Position numbers and translations under genes: made by a program
Notes under the pieces: model-generated
Told to the model about the DNA's origin: nothing
What the model saw: the letters and a program-made list of their open reading frames with translations, nothing else
The model's database searches: none
Shown here: positions 43,401 to 58,400 of the stretch, piece by piece
Position numbering within the stretch: the stretch's first letter is position 1
Layout of the letters: the number at the start of each line of letters is the position of its first letter
NCBI GenBank assembly: GCA_034440615.1
Contig: JAOTOM010002956.1
Location: 1 to 64,000, forward strand
DNA: 64,000 bases
From: Ashinkailepas kermadecensis
Taxonomy: Eukaryota; Arthropoda; Thecostraca; Neolepadidae
Reading direction: 5' to 3'

Positions 43401-46400
43401 ACGGCCGCACTGTGTAGCGGCAGGTGGGGACCGGCGGCACAACGCCGGTAGGTACCGGAGCCGAGGCAGGTGCCAGATTGAAAGCCAGCGACACAACGTC
43501 CGATGGTGGCGGGTGGGGACTGACGGCACAACGCCGGTAGGTACCGGAGCCGAGGCAGGGGTCAGAGTGGAAGCCAGCGGCACAACGTCCGATGGTGGCG
43601 GGTGGGACCGGCGGCACAACGCCAGTGGGTACCGGAGCCGAGGCAGGTGTCAGAGTGGAAGCCAGCGACACAACGTCCGATGGTGGCGGGTGGGACCGGC
43701 GGCACAACGCCAGTGGGTACCGGAGCCGAGGCAGGGGTCAGAGTGGAAGCCAGCGACACAACGTCCGATGGTGGCGGGTGGGACCGGCGACACAACGTCC
43801 GATGGTGGCGGGTGGGGCCGGCGGCACAACGTCCGATGGTGGCGGGTGGGACCGGCGGCACAACGCCAGTGGGTACCGGAGCCGAGGCAGGTGTCAGAGT
43901 GGAAGCCAGCGACACAGCGTCCGATGGTGGCGGGTGGGACCGGCGACACAGCGTCCGATGGTGGCGGGTGGGACCGGCGGCACAACGCAGAGGTCCTGTT
44001 GCACATTGGTGGCTACTTTATGCCAATAATTGACCTGGATAGTGACCGTTTTATCTACGTTTTAGGTACAGCCGGCCAGAAGGCGGGCAGGGTTGGAAAC
44101 ATGGCAGTGTCCTGGGCGCTTGCCATCCAGAATCCTATCCTTTCCAGGAAATTATTCACTCCTGTTCTCACCACAGGATTAATGGCCGTCTAAAAAGCAT
44201 TGCAAGCTCATTGCTGTTTGATAAACATGCCAAAAACGGATTAGAAAGCACCAAAAAAAACTTTTCGTCGTCAGAAACATAAAAAAAATATCTTCTTTGA
44301 CATGGATATAGCCAAATTTTCCCCTCCAACTCCAGGATTCCAACACAAATATAATCCGGAGGGTGGGACGATTCCAACACATCAATCCAATTCGGAGGGT
44401 GGGACGATTCCAACACATCAATCCAATCTGGAGGTTGGGACGATTCCAACACAAATATAATCCTGAGGGTGGGACGACTGACACATGGGGCACCGAACGC
44501 GTGACCAAGGAATGGGAGTGGGTGTTCCCTACATAACGGATTCCTACGGCGCGGGCCATTCAGACACGTCCCAGGACTGGCGCAGCAAGGGGAGGGGGGA
44601 GGGGGGGGGGGGGCAACCATAACTTTGCGACGGCAGTCTAGCCATGCTGGGCCCCCATGCTCAATGGGCCCCTCTAGCAGCACGTATTTTTACGACATTG
44701 CTATCATCTCAGGCCCTGCCAGACTCATGCGCTGGCCGAGGAGAAGGTGTTGAGGGGGAATACGCTCTTCTTACCGCTCAACATTGATTGGGCATAATTC
44801 AACATTCGAAGGTATGGATGGCGTCCGTAAAGTTACGAGGAATGCGATATTCATATTCAACCCAAATCGACGACACCGTAGATTTCAACGAAACCTTCGA
44901 TGAGAAAAAAAAACGTGCTGCGGGGTATAGCATTTTCTGATCTCTGCAAGTCAAAGGTCAATTCTACAATAACGCAAACAAATAAACAAAGGCAATCAAT
45001 ACAATCGAAATAGTATCTTGAATACGAAAAAACGACAGGGTAGGGCGCACAGCGCAGATGCTGAAGGAAATGCATCTATATTCAACGCCCGTATAAGATA
45101 ATATATAGTGTAAATAATTGTGTAGTCCATCTTGTCGGACCGTTGCATGGGCCGGCGCGCTCGCATCATCTCACATAGCCTTTGACGACGCTAGTCTTGG
45201 CCCAGATGATAACTAAGGAGATTAGTAGATAGCCCACAAATCGACAAGTCCCACCACACGCTGAGAGGCAGTAGTGCTATCAGACGGCCAATATATCACC
45301 CCACGTCACGCTCATAAACACACCCACTGCTTGCTGGCAACATTGATAATACCCAGCGCCGTCACAGTGGGAGGTGTATTTCGCAAGACATCGTTAAAGG
45401 AAAGTTGAACGTAATTCCTTTTTCATCCAACAGTTGCCAGCAGTTGTATTTTCCATGTTTCGGGGCGATGAATCATACTTCACCTTGAAAGTGAGTCACT
45501 TTAGTTGTTGTGCCAGTAATTGTTAATATAATGATAATACATAAGCAATGCTAGTCAGCATAGTTTGATCCACCGCCAAGATGCGCGGAATCAGGAAAAG
45601 CCCAGCACAAAAGTCTCCGGTGTGTCCATCCAACCGCCCCTCCCCATTCTGATAGCATTACGGATACAGCACACACCTTAGCTTTCGAGAAGCGCCTCGT
45701 TCGCTTGCCTTGGAATACAAAATACAATGGGGTGTCATGCTACAGCAATTAGGATGGAGAGGAAACAATGATATGATCACGCATACGGGTCACACGAACC
45801 ATTAATACCCCATGCATTCGTCGCTACCGAAATGTACGCTTGAGTGACCATTCCAGTATCAGTCTTGTGCGTCGATTCTACGTTGCTTAGTTCATACACC
45901 ATACACTTTAGTTTGAAATTTGACCAAATCCAGTCCGCTTCTATTGGTATTAGCTGGTTAAAACCAGCTCAGCCATTGATACAACTAATAAGTCGGCAAA
46001 AACCGGTTTCAGCCGGCTTTTAACAAGAGAGCGGATTTGGATCCATGAAAAGAGACCTGATGGAGCCCTGATCCATCGTCTGTCTCAAGAGCAAGAAAGG
46101 GGAAAAAGAAAGCGCATAAACCCACATGGATGCAAGGAGAGCCTCTAGGAATCCACCTGAAGGCCAGAAGAGCAAAATACCTTAGGTGAGCAGATGAACA
46201 AGCAGGGATCCAATTGGAGGTCAGGAAAGCCGGTTGATAAATATGTCCTGTGGATCAGGAAAGGACAGGGATTTGGAAATCAGTATAGTTTAGCATGTTA
46301 CCTGTCTGGCCCCATTCCATCTTACCACTATTGGTACTGGCCAGGGGAGCAGCCAGGTACTCATCTGCATCCCAGTGGAGCAGCCATGGACTCACCGGCA

Positions 46401-49400
46401 GGCCAGGAGAGCAGCCATGACTCACCTGGAAGCCAGGAGAGCAGCCATGACTCACCTAGAGGCCAGGAGAGCAGCCATGACTCACTGGAGGCCAGGATAG
46501 CAGACATGACTCACCTGGAGGTCAGGAGAGCAGCCATGACTCACCTGGAGGCCAGGAGAGCAGCAATGACTCACCTAGAGGCCAGGAGAGCAGCCATTGC
46601 TCGCAGCAGACGCAGACTCTGTACGAGAAAGTGGCCCAGGTGTGGGTCAGAGTCCAGGCTGCCTTGCACGCAGCTGAAGAAGGACGCCATCTTGTCCACC
46701 GTGCCCACGCATACAATGTAGCTGGGGATCAGTTCAGTCACCAATTAGCACATCGGATAGCTGGGGATCAGTTCAGTCACCAATGGTCACATCGGGTAGC
46801 TATGGATCAGTTCAGTCACCAATTAGCACATCGGATAGCTTGGGATCAGTTCAGTCACCAATTAGCACATCAGGTAGCTGGGGATCAGTTCAGTCGTCAA
46901 TGATCACATCGGGTAGCTAGAGATCAATTTAGTTACAACGATCAAATGATCACATCGGGTAGCTGGGGATCAGCTAAGTCATCATTAATCACGCCGGGTA
47001 GCTGGGGAACAGTTCTCAGTCACCAATGATCACATTGGGCAGCTGGACGGCACCTCCCGACACATGCCAGGATGTTGGACAGGAAGCTGCAATCTAACAG
47101 CCAAACAACTAAACCCAATTGGCGCCGGGAAGTTGTAGGAACACCAACCACCGATATCCGGGGCCAAATACATCACCAATATATGCCAATTTTAGTTTAT
47201 TCACTAATGAAAGACCTAGACCAGAACTGTTAGGCGGTTTCCGTCAGGTGAGTGGATGGGGGATCTTTGTTGTAATTCACTCATACAAAGCGGTAAAGCG
47301 ATTGTACATCTTCTTTTTTCGGGGGGGGGGGGATCCGCCCTCCCGGATCCGTGGTGGACGCCTAGTTTTTCCAGTTTGCCTATCAGAACCATTTTCCTTA
47401 ACCCTCGCCGGACCGGGGCTCTGCAGAGCCCCTCAGGTTTTGTTCAGGGATGGCGGATGAATGAGTAGACGCAGATACACGGAATTTTCAGTACCTTCTC
47501 ATACATGTTTTGCATATGTCGTACAAATTCCAGGTCAAGGCCATCAAAGGTCCTTGGTCTGGGACGGGTCTGGGACGGGTCAGGGACGGGCCTAAGAGGA
47601 TAATGTTACAAAATATACAAAGCGTCGTTAATCAAAGTAATTGCGGCTATCAACATCAAACTCAGATCATGCTGTTCTTCCATCAAGACGAACAACTCTG
47701 CTTGCTAGAAATTCTGATTAAGGTCAAGATTACTGGCCAAAGGTTGGGCCAATTTCCGTATCTTACAACGGTATGAAGTGAGCAAAATTGAACTCGATGA
47801 CCTGACCTCGCATGATCTGACCTTATCTGACCTGACTTGGCATTGACATATAATTACTTTCGAAGTAGACTAAACCTAGGCGAAGGCTGAAGTGATGTTT
47901 TATCATTCTATATATCCTCTCTACGTGATCTAAATTCAGGTTACGATGTCAGAAGCTGAACATTTTACAAAGATGCATTATCATAACAGTTCTTCTTTGG
48001 AACACAATTTACATACATCAAAGGTGATATGCAAGTGACATCCAAGCTTGAACCAAAGTGGCATTACCGTACGGCGTAATCAAACCTTACCTTAGGATTG
48101 TCGGATATCAAACAGATGTACACACTTTGCTTGAGTAGTTATGTTGAAAGGAACATAGACATATAGTTATATTTGCCAGGCCATTCCCAAAGGTAAAGGT
48201 TATGTCACTGCCAGGACCCACTATGACGTTTAATGGCCTCAGCCTGGCCAACAATAAATAAATATGCTGCTATGAGTTGTATGCAGCATTGGCTTGCCAA
48301 TAGCATTCTTCCCTGTTTATAACATGCATAGTTCAGGAGCTCATTTTCAAGCTTGATTCTGACCCGACCTGATCTATCTTGCCTTACCAATAGCGTCATG
48401 AGCAATATACGTACAATAATCTGTTAGTTCTAGGAAAACGCCGAAAGAAAACAAGCTCAACTTATTTTACCGTGTTCAAAAATTAAGGAGATTACCGGAT
48501 ATTCTTCCAAAATGGCATCTAGTGACATACTAATCGGCTAAAATGCAAATGCAGTGGGTACTTCGGGCTCCCAGGACCAGAGCTTTCTAACGATGCTTTG
48601 CATTTGCGACTGTCTCAGGTAGATCGGAAGTTAGGGTCGGACCGGGGTTCTTCAAGAGCCCCGGCCCGGAGAAGGTGTATTTTCTGGCCGGCGGGGAGGA
48701 AGTCAAGCTCCACCTATAACACTCATTTATATGTCCATGACGACAAGGAATAAGACAACGATAGCAAGGAATTTATATTGGTGCAGAGATTGACTATGCT
48801 GCGACATGAAACACGGTATCGATTAATCCTTGGACCAGATAGTGTGCCATTGGCAGCCAGTCTAGTGTGGCCAATAACGCAAGCAGATCACAGGGTCATT
48901 TAACATCCATAAAACATAAATCACTGTCTCCGCAACCTGCAATGCTTATATCCCCACTCCGTTCCTTGTAGGAAGAACACACAAACTGATGCAATATACC
49001 ACACAGTCGCATTTTTCCTGGTTGATAGAGCTCGAGGGCAAAGTGTCTGATGAGTACTGTACCCGAAGGTGACCAACAGTCTCCACTGCCGAGCATAGCA
49101 CAAACACTGACGCAACCCGCGCTCCGATAAACAGACGACCGCCACCACGGCACGCCCGACTATCGCAACACACTGCAGATTGTGGTGCCCTTTTGGCACC
49201 ATGGGCTTGTCAGAAGAGCATGACTGAGGTGGTAGCCATTGCGGCTCACATCGACACACACCTCAGGTGACCACCGCACCTGGCAGGAAATGTCAACAGC
49301 GCTCACAAATATAGGCAGTCGTGGCATTTTAAGTTCATATTCTAACCGCATTCGATCAGCTATTCCACCCTGGGCTTCGGCACGTGAATGACGTAACAAC

Positions 49401-52400
49401 ATTGGCGGGCTTAATAAACCTAGCACAAAAGTGACTACCCAGGTGAGAGAGGATCGTTCAGGCCTCTGAGCAGGGACCCCGACCGATGCATGATATGTCT
49501 AAATAGCTTTGAGTCCAATGCACTAGCCGGTCCCACCCAGGGGTAATAGTTCTGGCCACTATAGAGCCTGCGGCTGCAACATGAATGCATCAAAGATAAG
49601 GTACTTCAGGTGGAACGAGCGTATTGCTGACGGTAATAGGAGGCCCTCGGGTATCACGGACGTATTGCTGACGGTACTAGGAAGACGTCTGGTAGCACGA
49701 ACGTACTGCCGACGGCAATAGGAGACCCTCCAGATAACACTAGAGTATTGCTGACGTTAATGGGACATATCAGATCGCAGAAAGCTGTTCTGTACTGTAC
49801 ACTGTACCTAGAGGCTATAAGACGGCCATTGAGCAATGTGACCAGATCTGGTTTGCTTGGTTTGTTCTCGTGCCTTTGGGGAGGCTACTTTAAGGGATAC
49901 AAACGATGGAGGGTTCCACTGGAAGGCAGGACCTACCAATTTGTAAGACCCATCGCTATGTACCTCGAAGGAACATGATCCCCTGGAAATGTCTGCCGCT
50001 GGTTTCTTCAACTGTCCCCTGGCCTCCCACTTGTCACAACCATTTCAATCATATCACTGATTTCGCCTCGCACATCCGGGAATTGTACCAAATACCTTGG
50101 ACTACAATACGAGGTTGCACCAAAAACCATGTCCTACAATACGGAGTTGTACAAAATGCATTGGACTACAATATGGAGTTGTACCAAATACCATGGATTA
50201 CAATACGGAGTTGTACCGAGTACCATGGATTACAATACAAGTACTCTCACTGCACGCCAAGTCGGCGCTTTCGACGGCATAGAAAGCATTTAGAGCTTTG
50301 TGGGAGGGGGGGCAACACATTGTGAAGTTACTCTTCCTTTTCAAAGCATAAGGGAAGCATGGCCTCCATAAATCCGCTGGATGCACTCCTGGCCACAACA
50401 ACTGAACATTGTTAACTCTCAGCTAAGAGCACCAATGCCAGTCACCATAACACAGCTGGTCTGTGCTGCTCTGCGGTGTGTCTCACCTGCACACGTCCTG
50501 CAGCAGGCTCCAGCGCTGGTGTGACAGACCAGCGCGCGTCAGCGAGGTCAGGATGGCCGAGGTCAACTGCATCAGTGCAGCGGCGCCTGGGTCACAGCGT
50601 ACACCGCCAGTGGCGGCGCACGTGGTCGACAGACGGGTCAACCTGACGAGTTACACCAGGTCACACGAGGTCACACACACACCGGACCCCTCCCCTCCCT
50701 CTCCATGCACACGCGGGCGCGAATGATCAACTCTAGTCGAAGCGCCCTAAAGCCCGAACAACTAACAAACTAACCTCCATACACAGACGGTCCAGCCTAA
50801 ACGCAATGGTCAAATAAGGACACAGCATACTGCTTCTGCGCTGGAGCAAGTCGTCGACAGATGGGTGGCAAGGGCCACACAACCTCGTAACGTGCACAGC
50901 CCGCGGGTGACACAACTGTGGGCCAGGAATAATTTTCGGGCGAGGGGCATTGTCAAATGGTATATTTGTGTGTAGACTAGTCTGTCAGATGAAAGTGAAA
51001 GAACCTCAGAAACAGTGCATGTGTGGGGCCAGTGGTCAGTGGGGGTGGAGGCATGAACTGATTCACTGATTGACTGCAACACCGCATATCAGCCCACTAC
51101 TCTCACAAAAATACACCACATGTCAGTTCCTTCCTACGAAAAATGCGTGGCACGTGCTGCACTCCCATCCCATGCAAGAGAAAACAGAGCACGGAAACAC
51201 CAGAAAGACGTCCTGCTGTTCATACTATTCGCCATGCTCTTGTATGTGTAAGGTGGTTGCATTCGTAAACTCGCATTTGCTTAATGCATCACTACAAACT
51301 AAATAGCTGGCTTAGAGTTTAGTGCAGAATCCCGCACTACTCAGAAATTATTTTAACCCAGTAATAGAGAAGGTAGTCACACAAAACGAATTCTTAGCAA
51401 TTATGTAAGTTTTCCTGGCGAATTAGATCCTGACATGACCGAGCCACACGCCTCAGCGGTGCGGACACACTATTTCTGTGTACCGGCATACTTTGTGCTG
51501 TGTTCGCCTGTATTTTAGCAACACCAAACGTTCTGGAAAAAAATAAGTTGTATTATGTGCCAGCTGAGCGTGCGCCCATTTGGACATTCAATCCCGGACA
51601 AGCCCAATGCTACGTCATAGGGCGTTCTCACTGTCTGGTGGCGGAAATTCCGGCCCGAAATTTTGCTGAATTAGGTCGCAGAGGTGAGAATGTACTACAG
51701 TCTGCGCTTCTACATGATGGCTATGCACTCTGAGGGTCACCGGAAAATACAACAAGGTATTTTCAGTGTGCTTTGGTATGAAATATGAAACAGGGTAATC
51801 GAATTGGTACTTGAAGACTTGGTCCACTCATGAAGTCCACTCATGATATTCGAATTTGATTTGGAGATTTTGCAACTCGCGAATGATCAATTCTGGTCGA
51901 AGCGCACTAAAGCCCAAATAACTAACAAACGAGATTTTGCAACTGATGCTTTTGGAGAGGCAATACTTTGCCGCCGCTGATGATTGTATGGGTTCTAAGT
52001 GGAAAGTCAGCGTTCATAGTAGATGTATCTTAATCATACCTGAAAACATTCAGCCATCCAGCATCTGCAGCTGTACCACTTTGATCATATTTTGGAAGGG
52101 AGCATCGGCACGGGAAACGCGGCAAACTAGTCTTGCTTACTCTTAATAGGGTAAACAGTTTACTCTTAATAGGGCCAAGTGTCGCGAAATCCTGGCCAAA
52201 TATGCCAAGATTTGCCAAAATGCGAATTGAGAGAGCAAACGTCACCGTAAACTCACCATGCAATAAAACATTTGTAGGCTTGAAGCGATCCAACATCCGC
52301 AGGTCATTATGGTGGGACTATGTGCATGAGACCAAATGAAGACATTCAGTTGCAATATATATTATAGTCAAGTGTGAGGTCTCGAAAAAGCCTAAGCACA

Positions 52401-55400
52401 TGCCATTTGGAGTTGTTCTGAGGTTGCGCAAAGGCGAATTATCCGGGCAAAATTTTCGGTGGACGGTTGACGTTCCGAGCAGAATAAACAGAACGATATG
52501 TTGTTTCTAGCTTCATACGTACATTTTGAATTATTAGCGTGGTATCACAGTGTACCATAAGTAATTAATTATGAAGATGTTATGGATCATAACTGGTAAG
52601 TTTCGCTCTGGCATAGGGAAGGGGGTCTGAGGATCCAGGATTCACACATAGTCCAATATTAAAAGTGTAGCCAACAGGGGAATGATAATCAAGATGCAAG
52701 CGCAACAATCGGAGAGCATTCTGTGTGCATCGCTCTCAGGCAAAAACTTGGAATGGACTCTTAGTCAGGAAGCATGGTGAGTGAGGGAAAGAAGACTGTC
52801 GCAGTCGAGAAGAGTCTGTATGATTAGTGGGAAACCGGACAAATGTACGCAAAGCAAACGTACGCATAGCAGATGCACGTACGCAAATGTACGTAAGCAA
52901 ACATACGTAAGCGCACATGTACGTATGACAAATGTGCGTAAGCTCAAATATGTTTGCAATGGTATTTTACCCAAGATAACAATATTCGCGCATTCATCAG
53001 ACAGGTGCTGATGTCCCTCTATTTTCCGTAGTATATTTTTGTTCTTGGTTGTTGTCAGTTATACGACTTGTTTTATGGTCTTTACCGGGCTGTTGAACTT
53101 TGATGGCGAGGCTCGCATTACCCACTACACAGCGGTGTGCCTGAATTCCCACATACTTAAAACTGAGAGTCACCATGGCATACATATATTTTGTTCATTA
53201 GATCCAAGGGGAACCGAAGCATAAACCAATCGTGTTCATTCAATGATATTTTCTGTGAGATCCTTTTGACGGTGGAAATTCCGAGTTCACTGCTAGATAT
53301 GCAAGACATGCACTGATAAATAAACATCATTTTGCCCAGCTCGCCAATCTTCCGATACCATACGTGCACCTCAATCCTCCAAATAGACAGAAACGGCCCA
53401 CGTTATGCGGGCATAAATCAGCATTGCGGACGGATTTCGGCGCATGCCACTGACCTCGTGATCAGCAGATCCAGGGCGGTCGAGACCATGTTGCTGCTGA
53501 CCATAAATGCACAGTTGTCCGGGTGTGCGTGGCAGGCGGCCGCCAGCGCACGACTGACATTTCCCACCGTCCTGAGGTCACACACAAACACCAGCGTTCC
53601 GGGTCAGAGGTCAAAATAGGCAACCGTGTGAGCTCGCCACCGAACAAAGCATTCGACCCAACTACCTAACAAAATACATGACGCAACGGGTCATTACTTG
53701 AAATCCGGGCGTTTTTTAAACGTGTTTATCTCAAGTCAGAATCGGGATAGAAAGGAAAATCCGACATCATGTCGGAGTTAACTTAAGGGTCTATGCATGC
53801 GCCTGTTTTGTTTACATTGAGAATTGCATAATGGATGCCACTGTGCAAAATAAAGACGCTGTCATGTCCGTAAGCTGGCAGGTGAACGCTGATTGTATAT
53901 AATTGTATACGCTGATTGCATACATCCGAATAAGCCAGTCATACATTGCAAATCATTTTACGTAGTCCCAGGGTAGTTCCAAGAAGTACCGTTTACGATG
54001 TAATAATACTTGTAGGAGAAAGGAAAGGTGCTAAGCTCATGAGGAAAGGAAACCCGCTGCCAAACTGACGTAGGCACAAAACAGATGCTGGTGAAGGAGA
54101 CGACGAATGTGCCCCAGTAGATCCTCTCCGAAATATTCAGGTGTAGCCATACCCTTGTCTTGAAAGTTCTAAAAGAAGCTGGTCTCAAATACAGGAAGAC
54201 ACAAATGGTACCTCGAGTGGCAGACAAACAAAAGACGTCGCCTAAAACCAGGATCCGCCACCTCTCCCGTAGATCCACGCTGACTGAGGGTGAATGTGAG
54301 GTCGCAATGGACGACGAAGGCTCTTTATCACCTATACTGGGAGCGAGATGCCAGGAAACGTAGGATTATGCACTGGGCCTGATGTTCCAGATGAAGTGAG
54401 GAAAGATCCCGAGGGAAGTTCCATAGGAAGGTTGTGGTCTGGATGGCCATAAGCCCCCGAGGGAAACCATCTAACATCTAACTATCGATCTAATCACATC
54501 AAACTACATGTCGGCTCATAATGAAGCAATACAATCTTTCCTACTCAGACCGTCAGACACCAGACGTGGTGACCGGCCGGACCGTAACAACCCGAGTTAA
54601 GAACACTGCAGATATCCAATAGAAACTAAGTAGCCCCAACACTCCCAGAGCGGGGCAGTCAATTTGAAACCCACTAACATACTGAAACAGCCTTTTCGTC
54701 TCAAACTGGAGTTTTGGGTTCAAAACCCCGTTGAACAGGGAGGGGGAGGTGCACACTCGAGCATTCCTGCATGGGTGTCATACCCTGCCGGAGCGGAGTC
54801 ACCTTTCCATTGGTGCACAAGCCCTCAGTGCTCTCCTGGTATCCGTCCCTGAAGCTAGATCGATGCGGTAAACGACACGGTACAGCTCCATCCTTGAACT
54901 GTAGAGTTACTTGGAAACTGTTTTGGTTCATCGTTCACCGTTCAAATACGTCAATATCGGTGCGCAGTTAGTCATCCGGTCTTCGACGAAATTTTCGGAT
55001 TTTGGTCGTGAAACAAATGCGATTTCGTGCTTCATTATCGATGATGTGCAAACTGGAGGCTTAGTCTAACACCATGGCACACACAAAGGTTACCCATTAG
55101 GTCAAATTAGTTAGTTAGTTATTGGGGCTTTAGGGCGCATCGACTGCATTGGTCATTTAACGCAAGTACCCGGAAACATGCAATGAAGTGGTGAAGCTGA
55201 CGATTTCCGAAGCAAATTATGCTGAGAAAAGGGCAACAAGAGACACATGACCTGATATTGAATTGAAACTTTGGAACAGTACTAGAGGACATAATTTGGC
55301 ATTACATGCATTCTGCTTCATAAAATCTAAATTATTGGCAAAGCTACAGCAATTGTTTGCTTCAATTTTTTTCTTGATTTGGTGACGTGACATCGAGGTA

Positions 55401-58400
55401 TTTTCCTCAATTTGCATATTTTTCTTTAATCATCTGTTTATGCATTTATCATGAACTTTTGCTTAGATCCAAAAAGTGTCATGGGGGCACCTTGACTGGA
55501 GGTGCATCACTGGTAAAGTATCTGCACCACCGCAAAAGTACCTAGAGAGCACACTTGGCCTTTTCCACTCAGAGGCACACAATGTGCACTCATCATTTCT
55601 CGAGGTATGCAAAATGTCAAAGCGACATGTCAACGCTTCGGGAGTTATCTGAAAACATCAGGCCAAATTGACCTCCCCGCAATGCGAGGGCTAGACAATC
55701 GTCTTCTCATCTTCCGTTGAAAAATTGAACGGACACTTGAAATCACCGACAACCCAGCTTCTACCATGCAGACGGTCATCGACCTTCAGTTTGGTTTCCA
55801 GCAACGCGAACCACGCAACTTTTCAGTACACACATGGCCTCTCCGACCTTGATGTTGTAAATAAGCTCACCTGGACGGCACAATCTCCACGTCACGTGAC
55901 AGCTCGTCCTCAATCATAGCAATGATCTGGGAGAGCACGGCTAGGCCACCGCTGCCGCACAACGTTGACTGGTCAGCTGATATCTGACGACACAGTACCA
56001 GCTCACGTCAGGTCAGGTCTGGCTCGGGTTCAGGTCAGGTGACATCTGATGAAACGACATCTATTGGTCAGGAAGCAGTTGATACCCCACTGTCACTCAA
56101 ATATTATTGTTCATGCATAAAATCAAAAACGAATAGGCACTTCCAATTTTCAACATAGCATTCTTCAATATCCTGGGATTCTAACGATGCGTGATGTTAT
56201 ATTTAGTCATATGAAAGCGAGGTATTGACTTCGTTTTGGATACTTCCGAAATAGTACCTTGAAGCACTATCTTCTTTTAACTAGGATAAAATGGAGATTA
56301 CATTAGCTTAAGCGTCTAAATTATCCCCGGGAGTGACTCACAGGCCGAAAAGTCACCTGTGCACAAGTTGGATCAGTGACCTCAGAACCTTTATAAACGT
56401 GTTAAACGTATGCAAGTATGCTCCCTGAGAAATCCATTATCCTATCACATCGTTTTTGTTGCTTATTGGGTAGTTCTCGACGCACTTTATGCACGATCAC
56501 GGCTAATGGCGCCGCCCACACTGTTTCGCCGGTGGGCCGCGGGATTTGGAAATGTCCTGAGTGGTGCGAGTGTTGAATCCAGGACCTTTGGTACCAAGAG
56601 CTCAACACCTGAATCACTCGGCCATCCCCACCCATGCCCTACCACATCCACATCGAAGCCAAACATAAGCGATTTTGAGGGTAACAACTGAAATTAATTG
56701 CCAATAATTCGCGATTTCGGCGGAAAGCGTGGTGACGTGTTCACTCCTATGACATCACAACTCAGTGATGGCATTAAACCATTTATATACAATAAGGTCC
56801 GCAAAAAAACTGCCGCATTCGCTAAAGCGTGAGGCGGTGCACTTACGAGTGTCGTTTTCCCGTGGTTGTTAAATAAAACCAAGTGTGGGGGGGGGGGGCG
56901 GTGCACGCATGGATGAGGGTGAATTGGTCAGACGAGATCTTATAAGAACACAGGGACCCAGCGGATGTCTCGGGGACAGAGAACACGTACGTGGTAACGC
57001 TGATTGACATCTAACACATCAGTACTCAAAATAGTAAACCAGCAAAATAATACCAACACTTTCGACGGGGAGTGAGAGTGGGATGGGAAAAGGATCCACG
57101 CCGTCATCAGTTAATAAATTTGCAACGCTTACAGCAAGGCAAAATTATTTCAGGTGCAGAGTCCTCATCACCAGAATATGCCCACAACCGATGCAAAATT
57201 TCACACATTATACCTCATCCATCTCGACAGGCATAACATAATTAATAACATAGCATACCTATAACATAATGTATACTTAACATATAGCACAACTTAACGG
57301 GACCGGGAAACACGTCGGGCTTCCATGTTTGCATTGGGGCTGCATTTTCTTATTAAACGTCTGGGGCTACATTCCAGAACTGAAACACCCCACCCCCCTC
57401 CCACCCCAGAAAATATCGCAACAAAATGTAACCTTGGATGCAAATTCATGGCCAACACCTAATAGATACTCATAGTTTCTTTTACTCTAAACTCTATAAG
57501 AGTTGGGCGCCTCCTCAGGCTAATCGTACTAGAAGCATTTGAGCTTCGAACCTCAACTTTCATGGCTTTCCCTCCTTTCCTTCATCGTGTCAATATATTA
57601 GTTATTTGGGCTTTAGGGCGCATCGACTGCATTGGTCATTTAGCGTGTCAATAGATTAAATCCCAATGCAAACACGGTGGGTCCCAATGCAAACAGAGGA
57701 ATATTCCGGGAGGAAAGTGTAAACTTTTCGTCAGTCACCAAGATATTGTGCCGGGCGTTGATTCCCAGTTCCGGTTGCATGCGAAGACAATATCTCGTAA
57801 CCGGCTGAGGAATGGATTTTAATACGTTCGGTTTTTAATCATATAATATTTTAAAATATCAGAGACAATCTTGGGAAGGCAACCTTGAAGAAAATTTCTG
57901 AAATTAGTTTTTGGTAAACTTTGGTTGGAAGTAATTGCAACGTGCCTGCATGTAGCACCGGGAGCCAACAGGGGAATCAGGTGTGTGTTTTCGGGATGAG
58001 GCAACATCAACATGGTTGAGCGTGACACACGGCTGAAATAAGTGTGGGATTGGAGGCTGATTTGCTGCTATATGAGTGCTTTGTTTTTGTTTTGTTTTTA
58101 TAATGTCACACACATCAACCTTCCGGTCAAATCCTCACACCCCATCTTGGGGGAGGGGGATCATTATTAGCCTCTTTTCATCTCCAAACTAAGCATCGCA
58201 TGAAAACGAGAGGTGTCATCGGAAAGCGCTCGACGGGTAGTACACGAAACCATCCCCAACATTTTTAGATCATATATCTCACCCAAATTTTCCAAAAGCA
58301 AGCCCTGAACCCTACTTTTGGTTCCATCAACATGTGACACCGTGACACGGCCGGTCTTGCCGAGACACATCCGGCTGATCTGGTCCGTCTGAACTCATAA

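Larger units (their letters stand above)
34295..46574 (-). other. Large SCAPER intron (12 kb)
   Basis: It contains a 32-bp minisatellite, dispersed repeats near 35,081 and 35,700, SINE copies near 36,083 and 37,790, paired hairpins at 37,385-37,450, the hAT-type element at 40,166-42,655, and tandem repeats at 43,395-43,990 and 44,325-44,480. Short ORFs in this span were not recognised as genes. Confidence 0.7.

Noticed and set aside
43360..44033. Overlapping Gly/Arg- and Pro/Ser-rich ORFs on both strands
   Set aside because: All arise from a GC-rich tandem repeat open in several frames; no domain and no exon needed here for SCAPER.
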